NCBI GenBank assembly: GCA_019638015.1
Contig: JAHBUP010000001.1
Location: 2,078,424-2,142,423, forward strand
Length of the DNA stretch: 64,000 nt
Reading direction: 5' to 3'
Source: Melioribacteraceae bacterium
GTDB taxonomy: Bacteria > Bacteroidota > Ignavibacteria > Ignavibacteriales > Melioribacteraceae
This document shows, in pieces, positions 40,182-48,153 of the stretch (its first letter is position 1; the number at the start of each line of letters is the position of its first letter). Both the position numbers and the translations under genes were made by a program. A model generated the notes under the pieces. The model did not search any database. It had not been told where the DNA came from and worked only from the letters and a program-made list of their open reading frames with translations.

Positions 40182-41213
40182 TTACGCCTTACCTTTATTT
40201 GTCTTGTATTCCTCAACATTGGAATACTCATTTAGTGGATCGCTGATCAGTTTCTCAATATTCCAATCAATATTTATCTGAAAATTTTCTTTTCGAGAAT
40301 TGCACTCTTCATATTTGCAAAATTTACAAAGATGATCTTTACAATAATCATTATGGATTCTAACTGAGCTGTTTAGAAAAAGCTCATTGAGTTTATCTTC
40401 AATAAATTGTTCTTCAAGATGTGATTCTTTAATCGAAAAATAGAAGGGGAGAATAATGTGAAAATCTACGAACAGTCTGTCGCCGCTCTTCATAAACCGC
40501 AGGTGGTGAATATCAATCCAGTAATTCTTCCTAATATTGTTTAATAATTTTACAAGCGTGTTCAAAGTTTCTTTATCTGTCTCATGCATTAAACCGCCGA
40601 TTGATTCACGCATCAATTTAAATCCTGTAAATAAAATATTGAGTGCAACTGCGATTGCGATTATGGGATCAATTTCCAAAATACCTGTAAATAAAACCAG
40701 AAGAAGACCAATTACTACTCCTATACTTGTGTAGGAGTCAGTAAGCACATGTTTCCCATCGGCTACCAAAGTTAAGGAATTAGTTTGTTTACCTTTATTA
40801 ACTAAGTAAAAACCAAGGAACAAATTTAATACTCCGGCTATAGCGATAATGATAACTCCTATATCAAGACTCTTGGTAGAAACACCTTTCACCAAATCTT
40901 CAACAGCATAATATATAATTGTAATCGCGGCAAGAATAATGAGGAATCCTTCAACACCGGCAGAGAAGTATTCAACATTTCCATGACCATATAAATGAGA
41001 TTCATCCGCCGGTTTGGAAGAAAGATAAATACTGTATAAAGCCATAAGAGTTGCCGCAACATGAACAACACTTTCAGCCGCATCAGAAAAAATTGCACTT
41101 GACCCAGTTATAAAATATGCAGCGATTTTTGCCGTGAACATTCCAAGTCCAACAATAAGTGAAAGTTTGGCAGCTTTAAATTTTATAAGGTTGTTCTGTT
41201 TGAAATCGGTCAT
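40182..41213 (-). CDS. Cation diffusion facilitator transporter with Cys-rich tail
   Basis: A 343-residue CDF family exporter of divalent metals in antiport with protons. Six membrane helices span residues ~15-205; DAAESVVHV in helix 2 and DSYTSIGVV in helix 5 supply the Asp pairs. The cytoplasmic domain carries HHLRFMKSGDRLFVDFHI. The C-terminal extension has YCKDHLCKFCKYEEC with five nearby ligands, unlike ordinary CDFs, suggesting extra metal binding or sensing. The metal is unknown. Confidence 0.9.
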   Translation of the reverse strand: MTDFKQNNLIKFKAAKLSLIVGLGMFTAKIAAYFITGSSAIFSDAAESVVHVAATLMALYSIYLSSKPADESHLYGHGNVEYFSAGVEGFLIILAAITIIYYAVEDLVKGVSTKSLDIGVIIIAIAGVLNLFLGFYLVNKGKQTNSLTLVADGKHVLTDSYTSIGVVIGLLLVLFTGILEIDPIIAIAVALNILFTGFKLMRESIGGLMHETDKETLNTLVKLLNNIRKNYWIDIHHLRFMKSGDRLFVDFHIILPFYFSIKESHLEEQFIEDKLNELFLNSSVRIHNDYCKDHLCKFCKYEECNSRKENFQINIDWNIEKLISDPLNEYSNVEEYKTNKGKA

Positions 41214-41326
41214 AATCGCTCTGGAAATTAATTTTAAAACTATACAATTAAGTGAGCAGATGCATCGATAAATTCTATTTTTTTTGAAAATTCAGAACAA
41301 ACATCAAAAATCTTTAAAAAATTTCT

Positions 41327-41383
41327 ATTGCTGATTATTAAATATGGAATAAATTCTCACAGCTAAGAATCATATTGAGCAAT
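41327..41383. repeat. Imperfect nested inverted repeats upstream of the hydrogenase promoter
   Basis: ATTGCT (41327-41332) faces AGCAAT (41378-41383), ATATG (41342-41346) faces CATAT (41371-41375) and ATTCT (41353-41357) faces AGAAT (41366-41370). The arms are short and not perfectly concentric. The element lies about 80-140 bases upstream of the predicted transcription start, where enhancer-binding proteins of sigma-54 promoters usually bind. Functional meaning is inferred. The rest of the 277-base gap (41214-41491) shows nothing else definite apart from the promoter. Confidence 0.35.
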
Positions 41384-41436
41384 CCTTGAATAAACCTAAA
41401 AAAAGCTCATTTTTAACTTAAAACCTAAATTAGACA

Positions 41437-41453
41437 TTGGCATACTATATGCA
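41437..41453 (+). promoter_or_regulatory. Sigma-54 (RpoN) type promoter for the hydrogenase locus
   Basis: TTGGCATACTATATGCA matches the -24/-12 consensus: TGGCA at -24, ten bases between GG and GC, and ATGCA at -12. The predicted transcription start is near 41464 and the first codon is at 41492. The exact GG-to-GC spacing makes a chance match less likely, but no activator gene is in the window. Confidence 0.65.
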
Positions 41454-41491
41454 GTTAATATAGTCAAATACTGACAAAATGAGAGAAAAAG

Positions 41492-41983
41492 ATGCACAAT
41501 CATATTTTCCAAAAATATCCTCCAAAGGACAGAAGTAGTTTAATAGCACTTCTTCAGGAGGTACAAGAGGTTTATGGCTATTTACCGGAAGAAGCACTTA
41601 AAGATATTTCGGATCATATCTCTATTCCTCTAAGTTCCGTTTACGGTGTTGCAACATTTTATAATCAGTTCCGATTAACTCCTCTCGGTAAAAATATAAT
41701 TCGAGTGTGCAGAGGAACAGCGTGCCATGTCAAAAATTCGGCTAATATTTTAGTCGCTCTTGAAAATGAACTTGGTATAACAGCCGGTCAAACTACGCGA
41801 GATAAAATGTTTACATTAGAAATAGTTGCATGTATTGGCGCATGTAGTATTGCCCCTGTGATTAATATTAATGAGGAATACTATGGTCGATTGACCACAA
41901 AAGAAATTCCTAAAATTCTAAACAAGTATAAGAAAGAAGAACTTGCTAAATCAAAACAAGAACAAACGGTGAGTGCAGAATGA
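41492..41983 (+). CDS. hydC: [FeFe] hydrogenase gamma subunit, NuoE-like [2Fe-2S] protein (set 1)
   Basis: A 163-residue thioredoxin-fold [2Fe-2S] protein like NuoE and HydC of trimeric NADH-linked hydrogenases. The four cluster ligands are C73, C78, C114 and C118. The N-terminal helical part (SLIALLQEVQEVYGYLPEEAL) is the NuoE signature. It is the first gene after the sigma-54-type promoter and overlaps hydB by four bases (ATGA). Complex I is excluded because HydB and HydA follow and no other nuo genes are present. Confidence 0.92.
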   Translation: MHNHIFQKYPPKDRSSLIALLQEVQEVYGYLPEEALKDISDHISIPLSSVYGVATFYNQFRLTPLGKNIIRVCRGTACHVKNSANILVALENELGITAGQTTRDKMFTLEIVACIGACSIAPVININEEYYGRLTTKEIPKILNKYKKEELAKSKQEQTVSAE

Positions 41984-43965
41984 ATAGTTTTATAGAAAAA
42001 TGTTGTGCCCAATGCTGGCACACCGATGAAAAACCATGTGAGCAATTTATTGCTTGTTGTATTGATGGACCATTGTGTCATCAAGATGCAACTTGTAAAA
42101 GTAAATTTCAAGAATTGAATTCAACATTAAAATATATAAACAACCAAATACCTGTAATATTTATTGGAATGGGTACTTGTGGTTTAGCGTCTGGCGCAGA
42201 TAAAGTTAAAACGGCTATTGAAAGTGAATTGGCTAAATTGAAGATTGAAGCATTGATTGTTCCAACTGGATGTATTGGCTATTGCGCAAAAGAACCCATT
42301 GTTGATATTAAAATGCCTGGAAAGGATAGATTATCGTATTGTGAGGTTACCCCAAAAGATGTCCCTCAAATGATTGAAACAACCATAATTAATGAAAATT
42401 TCTTCGCAAAAAAATTACTCGGAAGTTTTGGAAAAGAAAATGATGGAATCCCAAAATTGAAGGATGTTCCATTTTTCAAAAAACAACAGAAAGTTGTTTT
42501 GGAAAATTGCGGAGTTATAAACCCAAATTCTATTGATGAATACATTGCTGCTGGTGGTTTTAAAGCTCTCGATAAAACTTTGAGATTAATGTCTCATGAA
42601 CAAGTAATTAATGAGATTAAAACGAGTGGACTTCGTGGCCGAGGGGGTGGAGGATTCTTAACCGGTTTAAAATGGGAAATGGCCTACAAAAAAGAAGCCG
42701 ATAAAAAATATTTAATCTGTAATGCGGATGAAGGGGATCCGGGCGCCTTTATGGATCGTTCTGTTTTAGAAAGCGATCCTTATCGAGTTGTGGAAGGTAT
42801 GATTGTGGCAGCTTATGCCATCGGCGCTTCATTTGGCTACATTTATTGCCGCGCTGAATATCCATTAGCAATTGAAAGATTAAATAGATCAATTGAAAAG
42901 TGCCGTGAATATGGCATACTTGGAACTAATATTTTAAATAGTGGATTTTCCTTTGATCTAAAAATTAAAAAAGGAGCTGGCGCATTCGTATGTGGTGAAG
43001 AAACCGCTTTGATTGCTTCGATTGAAGGTAAAAGAGGAATGCCAAGACCGAGACCTCCATATCCATCTGATGCCGGTCTATGGGGAAAACCAACAGTTAT
43101 AAATAATGTTGAAACGTTCGCAAACGTTCCTTCGGCAATAGCCAAGGGAGCTTCATGGTTCTCATCTATTGGTACAAAATCAAGCAAAGGTACAAAAGTA
43201 TTTGCCCTAAGCGGCAAAATTCAATATAGTGGCTTGGTCGAAGTCCCAATGGGTAGTACTCTTAGAGAAATTGTTTTTGACATCGGCGGCGGAATCCCTG
43301 ATGGTAAAAAATTTAAAGCTGTTCAGATTGGTGGTCCTTCGGGTGGATGTTTACCTGAATCTGTAATGGATACACAAGTTGATTACGAATCTTTGAAAAG
43401 CGTTGGCGCGATGATGGGTTCAGGCGGTTTTGTGGTAATGGATGAAGATACTTGTATGGTGGATGTGGCTAAGTATTTCTTAACATTTATAAAAAGTGAA
43501 TCGTGCGGCAAATGCGTTCCTTGTCGTGAAGGAACTATGAGACTTTTAGAAATTATTGAGAGGATCCCGGTTCGTTATGAAAGCAGTAAAGACAAAACAG
43601 ATCAGTTGCAGCGTTTTAAGGGAATAGTTCATTTACAAAGATTATCTGATGTTATTCGTGATACTTCTCTCTGCGGATTAGGGCAAAGTGCTCCAAATCC
43701 TATTCTTTCAGGTTTGAGATATTTTAGAGACGAGTATGAATCTCATTTATTCGAAAGAACCTGCGAAGCAAAAGTTTGTAAAGAACTACTCACATTTGAT
43801 ATAGATACCGATAAATGCAGCGGCTGCGGTTTATGCTTGAAGAAATGCCCAAGTGAAGCAATTATTGGTGAAAAGAAACAACCTCATCAAATTATTCAAG
43901 CTCAATGCATTAAATGCGGAATGTGTTTTGAAACATGCCGCTTAGAAGCTATTGTAGTTAATTAA
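41980..43965 (+). CDS. hydB: [FeFe] hydrogenase beta subunit, NuoF-like with extra Fe-S domains (set 1)
   Basis: A 661-residue NADH-binding, FMN-containing subunit. In order: an unusual Cys-rich leader (C8, C9, C12, C20, C26, C27, C33, C39); a thioredoxin-like [2Fe-2S] domain (C67, C98, C102 visible); the NuoF core with GRGGGGFLTG and NADEGDPGAF; a [4Fe-4S] site (SCGKCVPC and CGLGQ); and a C-terminal two-[4Fe-4S] ferredoxin (CSGCGLCLKKC, CIKCGMCFETC). This layout is that of HydB in electron-bifurcating HydABC enzymes, which couple NADH and ferredoxin oxidation to H2 formation. Bifurcation here is inferred. Confidence 0.92.
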   Translation: MNSFIEKCCAQCWHTDEKPCEQFIACCIDGPLCHQDATCKSKFQELNSTLKYINNQIPVIFIGMGTCGLASGADKVKTAIESELAKLKIEALIVPTGCIGYCAKEPIVDIKMPGKDRLSYCEVTPKDVPQMIETTIINENFFAKKLLGSFGKENDGIPKLKDVPFFKKQQKVVLENCGVINPNSIDEYIAAGGFKALDKTLRLMSHEQVINEIKTSGLRGRGGGGFLTGLKWEMAYKKEADKKYLICNADEGDPGAFMDRSVLESDPYRVVEGMIVAAYAIGASFGYIYCRAEYPLAIERLNRSIEKCREYGILGTNILNSGFSFDLKIKKGAGAFVCGEETALIASIEGKRGMPRPRPPYPSDAGLWGKPTVINNVETFANVPSAIAKGASWFSSIGTKSSKGTKVFALSGKIQYSGLVEVPMGSTLREIVFDIGGGIPDGKKFKAVQIGGPSGGCLPESVMDTQVDYESLKSVGAMMGSGGFVVMDEDTCMVDVAKYFLTFIKSESCGKCVPCREGTMRLLEIIERIPVRYESSKDKTDQLQRFKGIVHLQRLSDVIRDTSLCGLGQSAPNPILSGLRYFRDEYESHLFERTCEAKVCKELLTFDIDTDKCSGCGLCLKKCPSEAIIGEKKQPHQIIQAQCIKCGMCFETCRLEAIVVN

Positions 43966-43979
43966 TACTGGAGAAAGAA

Positions 43980-45710
43980 ATGATTGAACTAAACATAAAT
44001 GGAATAAAGGTAGAAGCAGAAGAAGGTATGACGATACTTGAAGCGGCAAAATCTGTTGGGATTCATATCCCTACTTTATGCCACATGAAAGACTTGTATC
44101 CTACAGGTGCATGCAGAATATGTGTCGTTGAAGTTGATGGAATGAGAAGTTTAACTCCTAGTTGCGCTTATCCTGTAATGCAGGGAATGAACGTTCAAAC
44201 TAACACACCTCGTGTGCGAATTGCGAGGAAGACTATTGTTGAACTTTTAATAGAAAACCATCCGCAAGACTGCTTAATATGCGTAAGAAATAAAAATTGT
44301 GAATTGCAGGATTTGTCTGAATCTTATAGTGTTAGAGAGCACAGATATGTTGGGGTAAAAAAAGATCATGCTATTGACATTTCCAGCGCATCAATGGAGA
44401 GGGATCCTGCAAAATGCATTATTTGTGGAAGATGTGTTAGAACCTGCGGTGAGATTCAAAAAATAGGAGCAATTGATTTTACAAACCGTGGATTTGAGAG
44501 TAATGTTACAACTCCTTTTAATAAAGGATTAAACGTCAGCGATTGTATTCTTTGCGGTCAATGTATTCTAGTATGTCCTACTGCCGCACTTCGCGAAAAG
44601 AGCAGTGCTAAAGAAGTCATGAATGTGATTAATAGCCATAAAAAATATGTAATTGCGCAAATTGCCCCGGCTGTTCGTGCTTCGTTGGGTGAAGAATATA
44701 ATTTACCTCTCGGTTCAAATGTAACAGGACAAATAATTACAGGATTAAAAAGATTAGGATTCAAAAAAGTATTTGATACCAATTTTGCAGCTGATTTAAC
44801 TATTATGGAAGAAGGTACTGAACTAATTAATAGAATAACAAATAATAAGACCCTGCCAATGTTCACAAGTTGTTGCCCAGGCTGGGTTAAATATATAGAG
44901 CAAAATAGACCTCAATTATTAGGACACGTATCAAGCTGTAAATCTCCCCACGAAATGGAGGGAGCTATATTAAAAACATATTACGCTAAAAAAATGGGTA
45001 TCGACCCAAAAGATATTTATGTTGTTTCTGTGATGCCCTGTACAGTTAAGAAATTTGAATCTACACGTCCCGAACTTTTTGAAGAACATATGCCTGATGT
45101 TGATGCAGTCCTAACAACCAGAGAATTAGTACGTTTATTTAAAATGGCTGGGATCGATTTTAATGATTTGCCCGAGAATGAGTTTGATAACCCGCTTGGT
45201 GAATCTACCGGAGCTGCCGCAATATTCGGAACTAGCGGTGGGGTAATGGAAGCGGCATTAAGATCAGCTTATTTTTTGATATCAGGAAAAGAACTCGATA
45301 ATGTTAATCTGAATGAAGTTAGAGGAAATTCTGGAATTAAAGAAGCGGTTATTCCTATAAATGGTCTCGATGTTAAAGTTGCTGTTGTTAATGGAATAGG
45401 AAATATCAAACCAATACTAGATGAAATTGAAAAGGGAGAATCCAAATATCATTTCATAGAAGTTATGGCGTGCCCGGGCGGATGTATAAATGGCGGTGGC
45501 CAGCCCATTCACCAAAAACAAGAGAAGGTTAAAAAACGTGTTCAAGCACTCTATGAAATTGATTCTAAAATGAGCAACAGACGATCTCATGAAAATGAAT
45601 CGTTAAAAAAATTATATAAAGAATTCTTGGGAGAACCTAATGGCCACATGGCTCATGAACTTCTTCACACTACTTATATCGATAGAAAAAAAATGTTGTC
45701 TAATAAATAA
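43980..45710 (+). CDS. hydA: [FeFe] hydrogenase catalytic subunit (set 1)
   Basis: A 576-residue group A [FeFe] hydrogenase. N-terminal [2Fe-2S] (C34, C45, C48, C62), a His-ligated [4Fe-4S] (H94, C98, C101, C107) and two ferredoxin clusters (C146-C156, C189-C199) precede the H-cluster domain. Its three signatures are complete: TSCCPGW (C298, C299), MPCTVKKFE (C354) and EVMACPGGC (C498, C502). GGAGA lies upstream of the ATG. It catalyses reversible proton reduction with NADH-derived electrons. The maturases HydE, HydF and HydG must be encoded elsewhere. Confidence 0.97.
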   Translation: MIELNINGIKVEAEEGMTILEAAKSVGIHIPTLCHMKDLYPTGACRICVVEVDGMRSLTPSCAYPVMQGMNVQTNTPRVRIARKTIVELLIENHPQDCLICVRNKNCELQDLSESYSVREHRYVGVKKDHAIDISSASMERDPAKCIICGRCVRTCGEIQKIGAIDFTNRGFESNVTTPFNKGLNVSDCILCGQCILVCPTAALREKSSAKEVMNVINSHKKYVIAQIAPAVRASLGEEYNLPLGSNVTGQIITGLKRLGFKKVFDTNFAADLTIMEEGTELINRITNNKTLPMFTSCCPGWVKYIEQNRPQLLGHVSSCKSPHEMEGAILKTYYAKKMGIDPKDIYVVSVMPCTVKKFESTRPELFEEHMPDVDAVLTTRELVRLFKMAGIDFNDLPENEFDNPLGESTGAAAIFGTSGGVMEAALRSAYFLISGKELDNVNLNEVRGNSGIKEAVIPINGLDVKVAVVNGIGNIKPILDEIEKGESKYHFIEVMACPGGCINGGGQPIHQKQEKVKKRVQALYEIDSKMSNRRSHENESLKKLYKEFLGEPNGHMAHELLHTTYIDRKKMLSNK

Positions 45711-45721
45711 TTGATATTTTT

Positions 45722-47719
45722 ATGTCCACTGGCGTCGTTACAACAATAGGGCAAAAGTGCAAGAGATGTTACTCATGCGTTAGAGAATGCCCGGCTAAAG
45801 CCATCAAAGTAATTGATGGTCAAGCATTTGTAATGGAGGAACGATGCATAAGTTGTGGCTATTGTGTAAAAGTTTGTTCTTTAGATGCTAAAAGAGTTAA
45901 AAATGATATCGACTTAGTATTAAATGAACTAATTCCATCTGGAAACGCAATCGCAGTTATTGCCCCGGCCTTTCCTGCTTCTTTTCCTGAACATTATTCA
46001 AAAATACCTACAGCATTAAGGCAACTGGGTTTTAATATTGTTGCAGAGACAGCTTTTGGAGCCGATCTTGTTAGTAAATACTACACCGATATTTATGATA
46101 AAGAAGAAGAAAGAAATATTATAAGTACTCCTTGTCCGGCAGTGGTAAATTTGATTCAGAAATACTATGTAGAATTAGTACCAAATCTTGCACCAGTAGT
46201 ATCACCTATGGTGGCTATTGGTAGGTATATGAAACATAAGTATGGAAGTAATAAAAAAGTTGTATTTATTGGACCGTGTGTTGCAAAAAAAGATGAATAT
46301 ACAGATACTGAAGTTAGTGACGCGGTGGATGCTGTATTAACTTTCAAAGAATTAAAAGAAATCTTTTGGCAGAACAATATTGAATTAGAATTGCTGCAAG
46401 AATCACAATTTGATCACCCTCATGGTTATCTTGGAAAATCATATCCGCTTGCTGGAGGATTAACACGCACAGCAAGTTTGAGCAGCGATATATTGGAAAG
46501 AGAAGTAATTATTGTTGAAGGTAAAAACCGTGTTCTTGAAATTATTGGTGAGATTTCAAGCGGAAAACTAAAATCGAAATTTGTGGATATCTTATTTTGC
46601 GAAGGTTGTATTAATGGTCCGGCAATAGATTCAGAACTAAACTACTATTCTAGGCGAGAAAAAGTTATAGATTATATACACGATAACATTAATAGTTATG
46701 ACAAACATGCATGGAAAGGGGAAATGTATAATAGTCGTAATTTGAATTTATCACGTACATTTATGGAGAAGAGCCAACGAAGACCAATGCCGTCGGAAGA
46801 GGAAATAAAAAGAATACTAGCCCGAACTGAAAAGTTTACTAAATCGGATGAATTAAATTGTGGATCTTGCGGATATCCTTCATGCAGAGAATATGCAATT
46901 GCAATTGCAAAAGATTTGGCAGAAGATGATATGTGTTTGCCTTTTTTAATCGAAAAACTGGAGTATGCGTATAGAGAATTAAAAGATACCCAAGAGCAAT
47001 TACACAATGCTGAAAAACTAGCTTCAATTGGGCAACTTGCCGCCGGTGTCGCTCACGAAATTAATAATCCGCTTGGATCAATAATTCTTTACGCCTCAAT
47101 GCTGAAACGACAATTCAAAGATACATTGAATGAGAAGCAAAATGTTGATGATTTGAAGCTTATAGTTGAAGAAGCAAATAGATGTAAAAACATAGTATCA
47201 AATCTATTAAATTTTGCCCGTCAGGGTAAATTGAGATTATCAACAATCAATGTATATGAAATTATTGAGATAATCATAAAAAGTATGATGATTAATCCAA
47301 TCTTCTCAAATGTTAAATACACACTAGATGGATCCGCAGAGCATTGTTTTATCGAAGGAGATTCGGATCAACTAAAACAGGTATTTCTTAATTTAATAAT
47401 AAATGCCTCAGAGGCATTAGAACAAAGTTCTATCAAAGAAGTGAATATTACAATAAATAAAGTTCAGAACACTTTAATCATAAAACTATCCGATACCGGT
47501 TGCGGTATTAGTAACGAAAATATTGGTCAAATCTTCACTCCCTTTTTTACAACAAAAAAGATTGGCAAAGGTACTGGATTGGGTTTGGCGATAGCATACG
47601 GAATTGTAAAAATGCATCGCGGTGAAATTAATGTTAAAAGCGAAATTAATAAAGGAACAACCTTTACTATACATCTGCCACATTCAACGGTGAGCAGTCA
47701 ACAAGTTTTAATGAATTAA
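45722..47719 (+). CDS. Hydrogenase-like sensor fused to a histidine kinase
   Basis: A 665-residue fusion. Residues ~10-55 form a two-[4Fe-4S] ferredoxin (CKRCYSCVREC, CISCGYCVKVC). Residues ~60-320 are an [FeFe]-hydrogenase-like domain with reduced motifs: STPCPA (C138) for TSCCPGW, GPCVAKKDE (C186) and FCEGCINGP (C293, C296). The cysteine equivalent to the proton-relay residue is replaced by Pro. Residues 380-405 hold a C-x2-C-x4-C-x16-C Fe-S domain. A coiled linker leads to a histidine kinase with VAHEINNPLG (His445), NASEAL and GTGLGLAI. It resembles HydS-type sensory hydrogenases known in other bacteria, but with a cytoplasmic kinase output. It is likely an H2 or redox sensor (inference). 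Confidence 0.9.
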   Translation: MSTGVVTTIGQKCKRCYSCVRECPAKAIKVIDGQAFVMEERCISCGYCVKVCSLDAKRVKNDIDLVLNELIPSGNAIAVIAPAFPASFPEHYSKIPTALRQLGFNIVAETAFGADLVSKYYTDIYDKEEERNIISTPCPAVVNLIQKYYVELVPNLAPVVSPMVAIGRYMKHKYGSNKKVVFIGPCVAKKDEYTDTEVSDAVDAVLTFKELKEIFWQNNIELELLQESQFDHPHGYLGKSYPLAGGLTRTASLSSDILEREVIIVEGKNRVLEIIGEISSGKLKSKFVDILFCEGCINGPAIDSELNYYSRREKVIDYIHDNINSYDKHAWKGEMYNSRNLNLSRTFMEKSQRRPMPSEEEIKRILARTEKFTKSDELNCGSCGYPSCREYAIAIAKDLAEDDMCLPFLIEKLEYAYRELKDTQEQLHNAEKLASIGQLAAGVAHEINNPLGSIILYASMLKRQFKDTLNEKQNVDDLKLIVEEANRCKNIVSNLLNFARQGKLRLSTINVYEIIEIIIKSMMINPIFSNVKYTLDGSAEHCFIEGDSDQLKQVFLNLIINASEALEQSSIKEVNITINKVQNTLIIKLSDTGCGISNENIGQIFTPFFTTKKIGKGTGLGLAIAYGIVKMHRGEINVKSEINKGTTFTIHLPHSTVSSQQVLMN

Positions 47720-47730
47720 TCGAGGATAAG

Positions 47731-48138
47731 ATGGATCACTCTCAAATCAAAAAGATATTACTTGTCGATGACGACATTGATCTTTTGGAACAAAACAAAT
47801 TACTCTTGGAAGCAAGAGGGTTCACAGTAATTACGGCAGAAAGTGGGGCCGATGGATGGAAACTTTTCCAAAAGGAAAAACCGGATGCTGCTGTGGTTGA
47901 CCTAATTATGGAGGAAATGGATGCCGGATTTGTATTGAGTTATAGAATCAAAAAAACAGAACATGGTAAAAAAATACCAGTATTTATTTTAACATCAGCC
48001 ACCTATGAAACGGGATTTAAGTTCAGTTCATCTACAGATGAAGAGAAGGAATGGATAAAGTGCGATGATGTATTAAATAAACCAATCGTAATTAATGAAC
48101 TATTAGCAAAGTTTGAGAACTTCGAACCGGCACTTTAA
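47731..48138 (+). CDS. Single-domain response regulator
   Basis: A 135-residue CheY-like receiver with acidic pocket LLVDDDID, phospho-acceptor Asp57 in VVDLIM, Thr in FILTSAT and Lys in LNKPI. No output domain follows. GAGGA precedes the ATG, 11 bases after the sensor kinase. It has a longer beta4-alpha4 region (YETGFKFSSSTDEEKEWIKCDD) than CheY. It is the obvious phosphoryl acceptor for the upstream kinase. Confidence 0.93.
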   Translation: MDHSQIKKILLVDDDIDLLEQNKLLLEARGFTVITAESGADGWKLFQKEKPDAAVVDLIMEEMDAGFVLSYRIKKTEHGKKIPVFILTSATYETGFKFSSSTDEEKEWIKCDDVLNKPIVINELLAKFENFEPAL

Positions 48139-48153
48139 ATCAAAGAAAAGTCA

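Noticed and set aside
42843..43217. 124-codon open frame antisense to hydB set 1
   Set aside because: It is the shadow of a well-supported gene on the other strand, with no ribosome-binding site and no recognisable domain.
41492..43965. NuoE and NuoF of respiratory complex I
   Set aside because: They are followed by an [FeFe] hydrogenase catalytic subunit, not nuoG-N, and HydB has the extra Fe-S layout of hydrogenase beta subunits.
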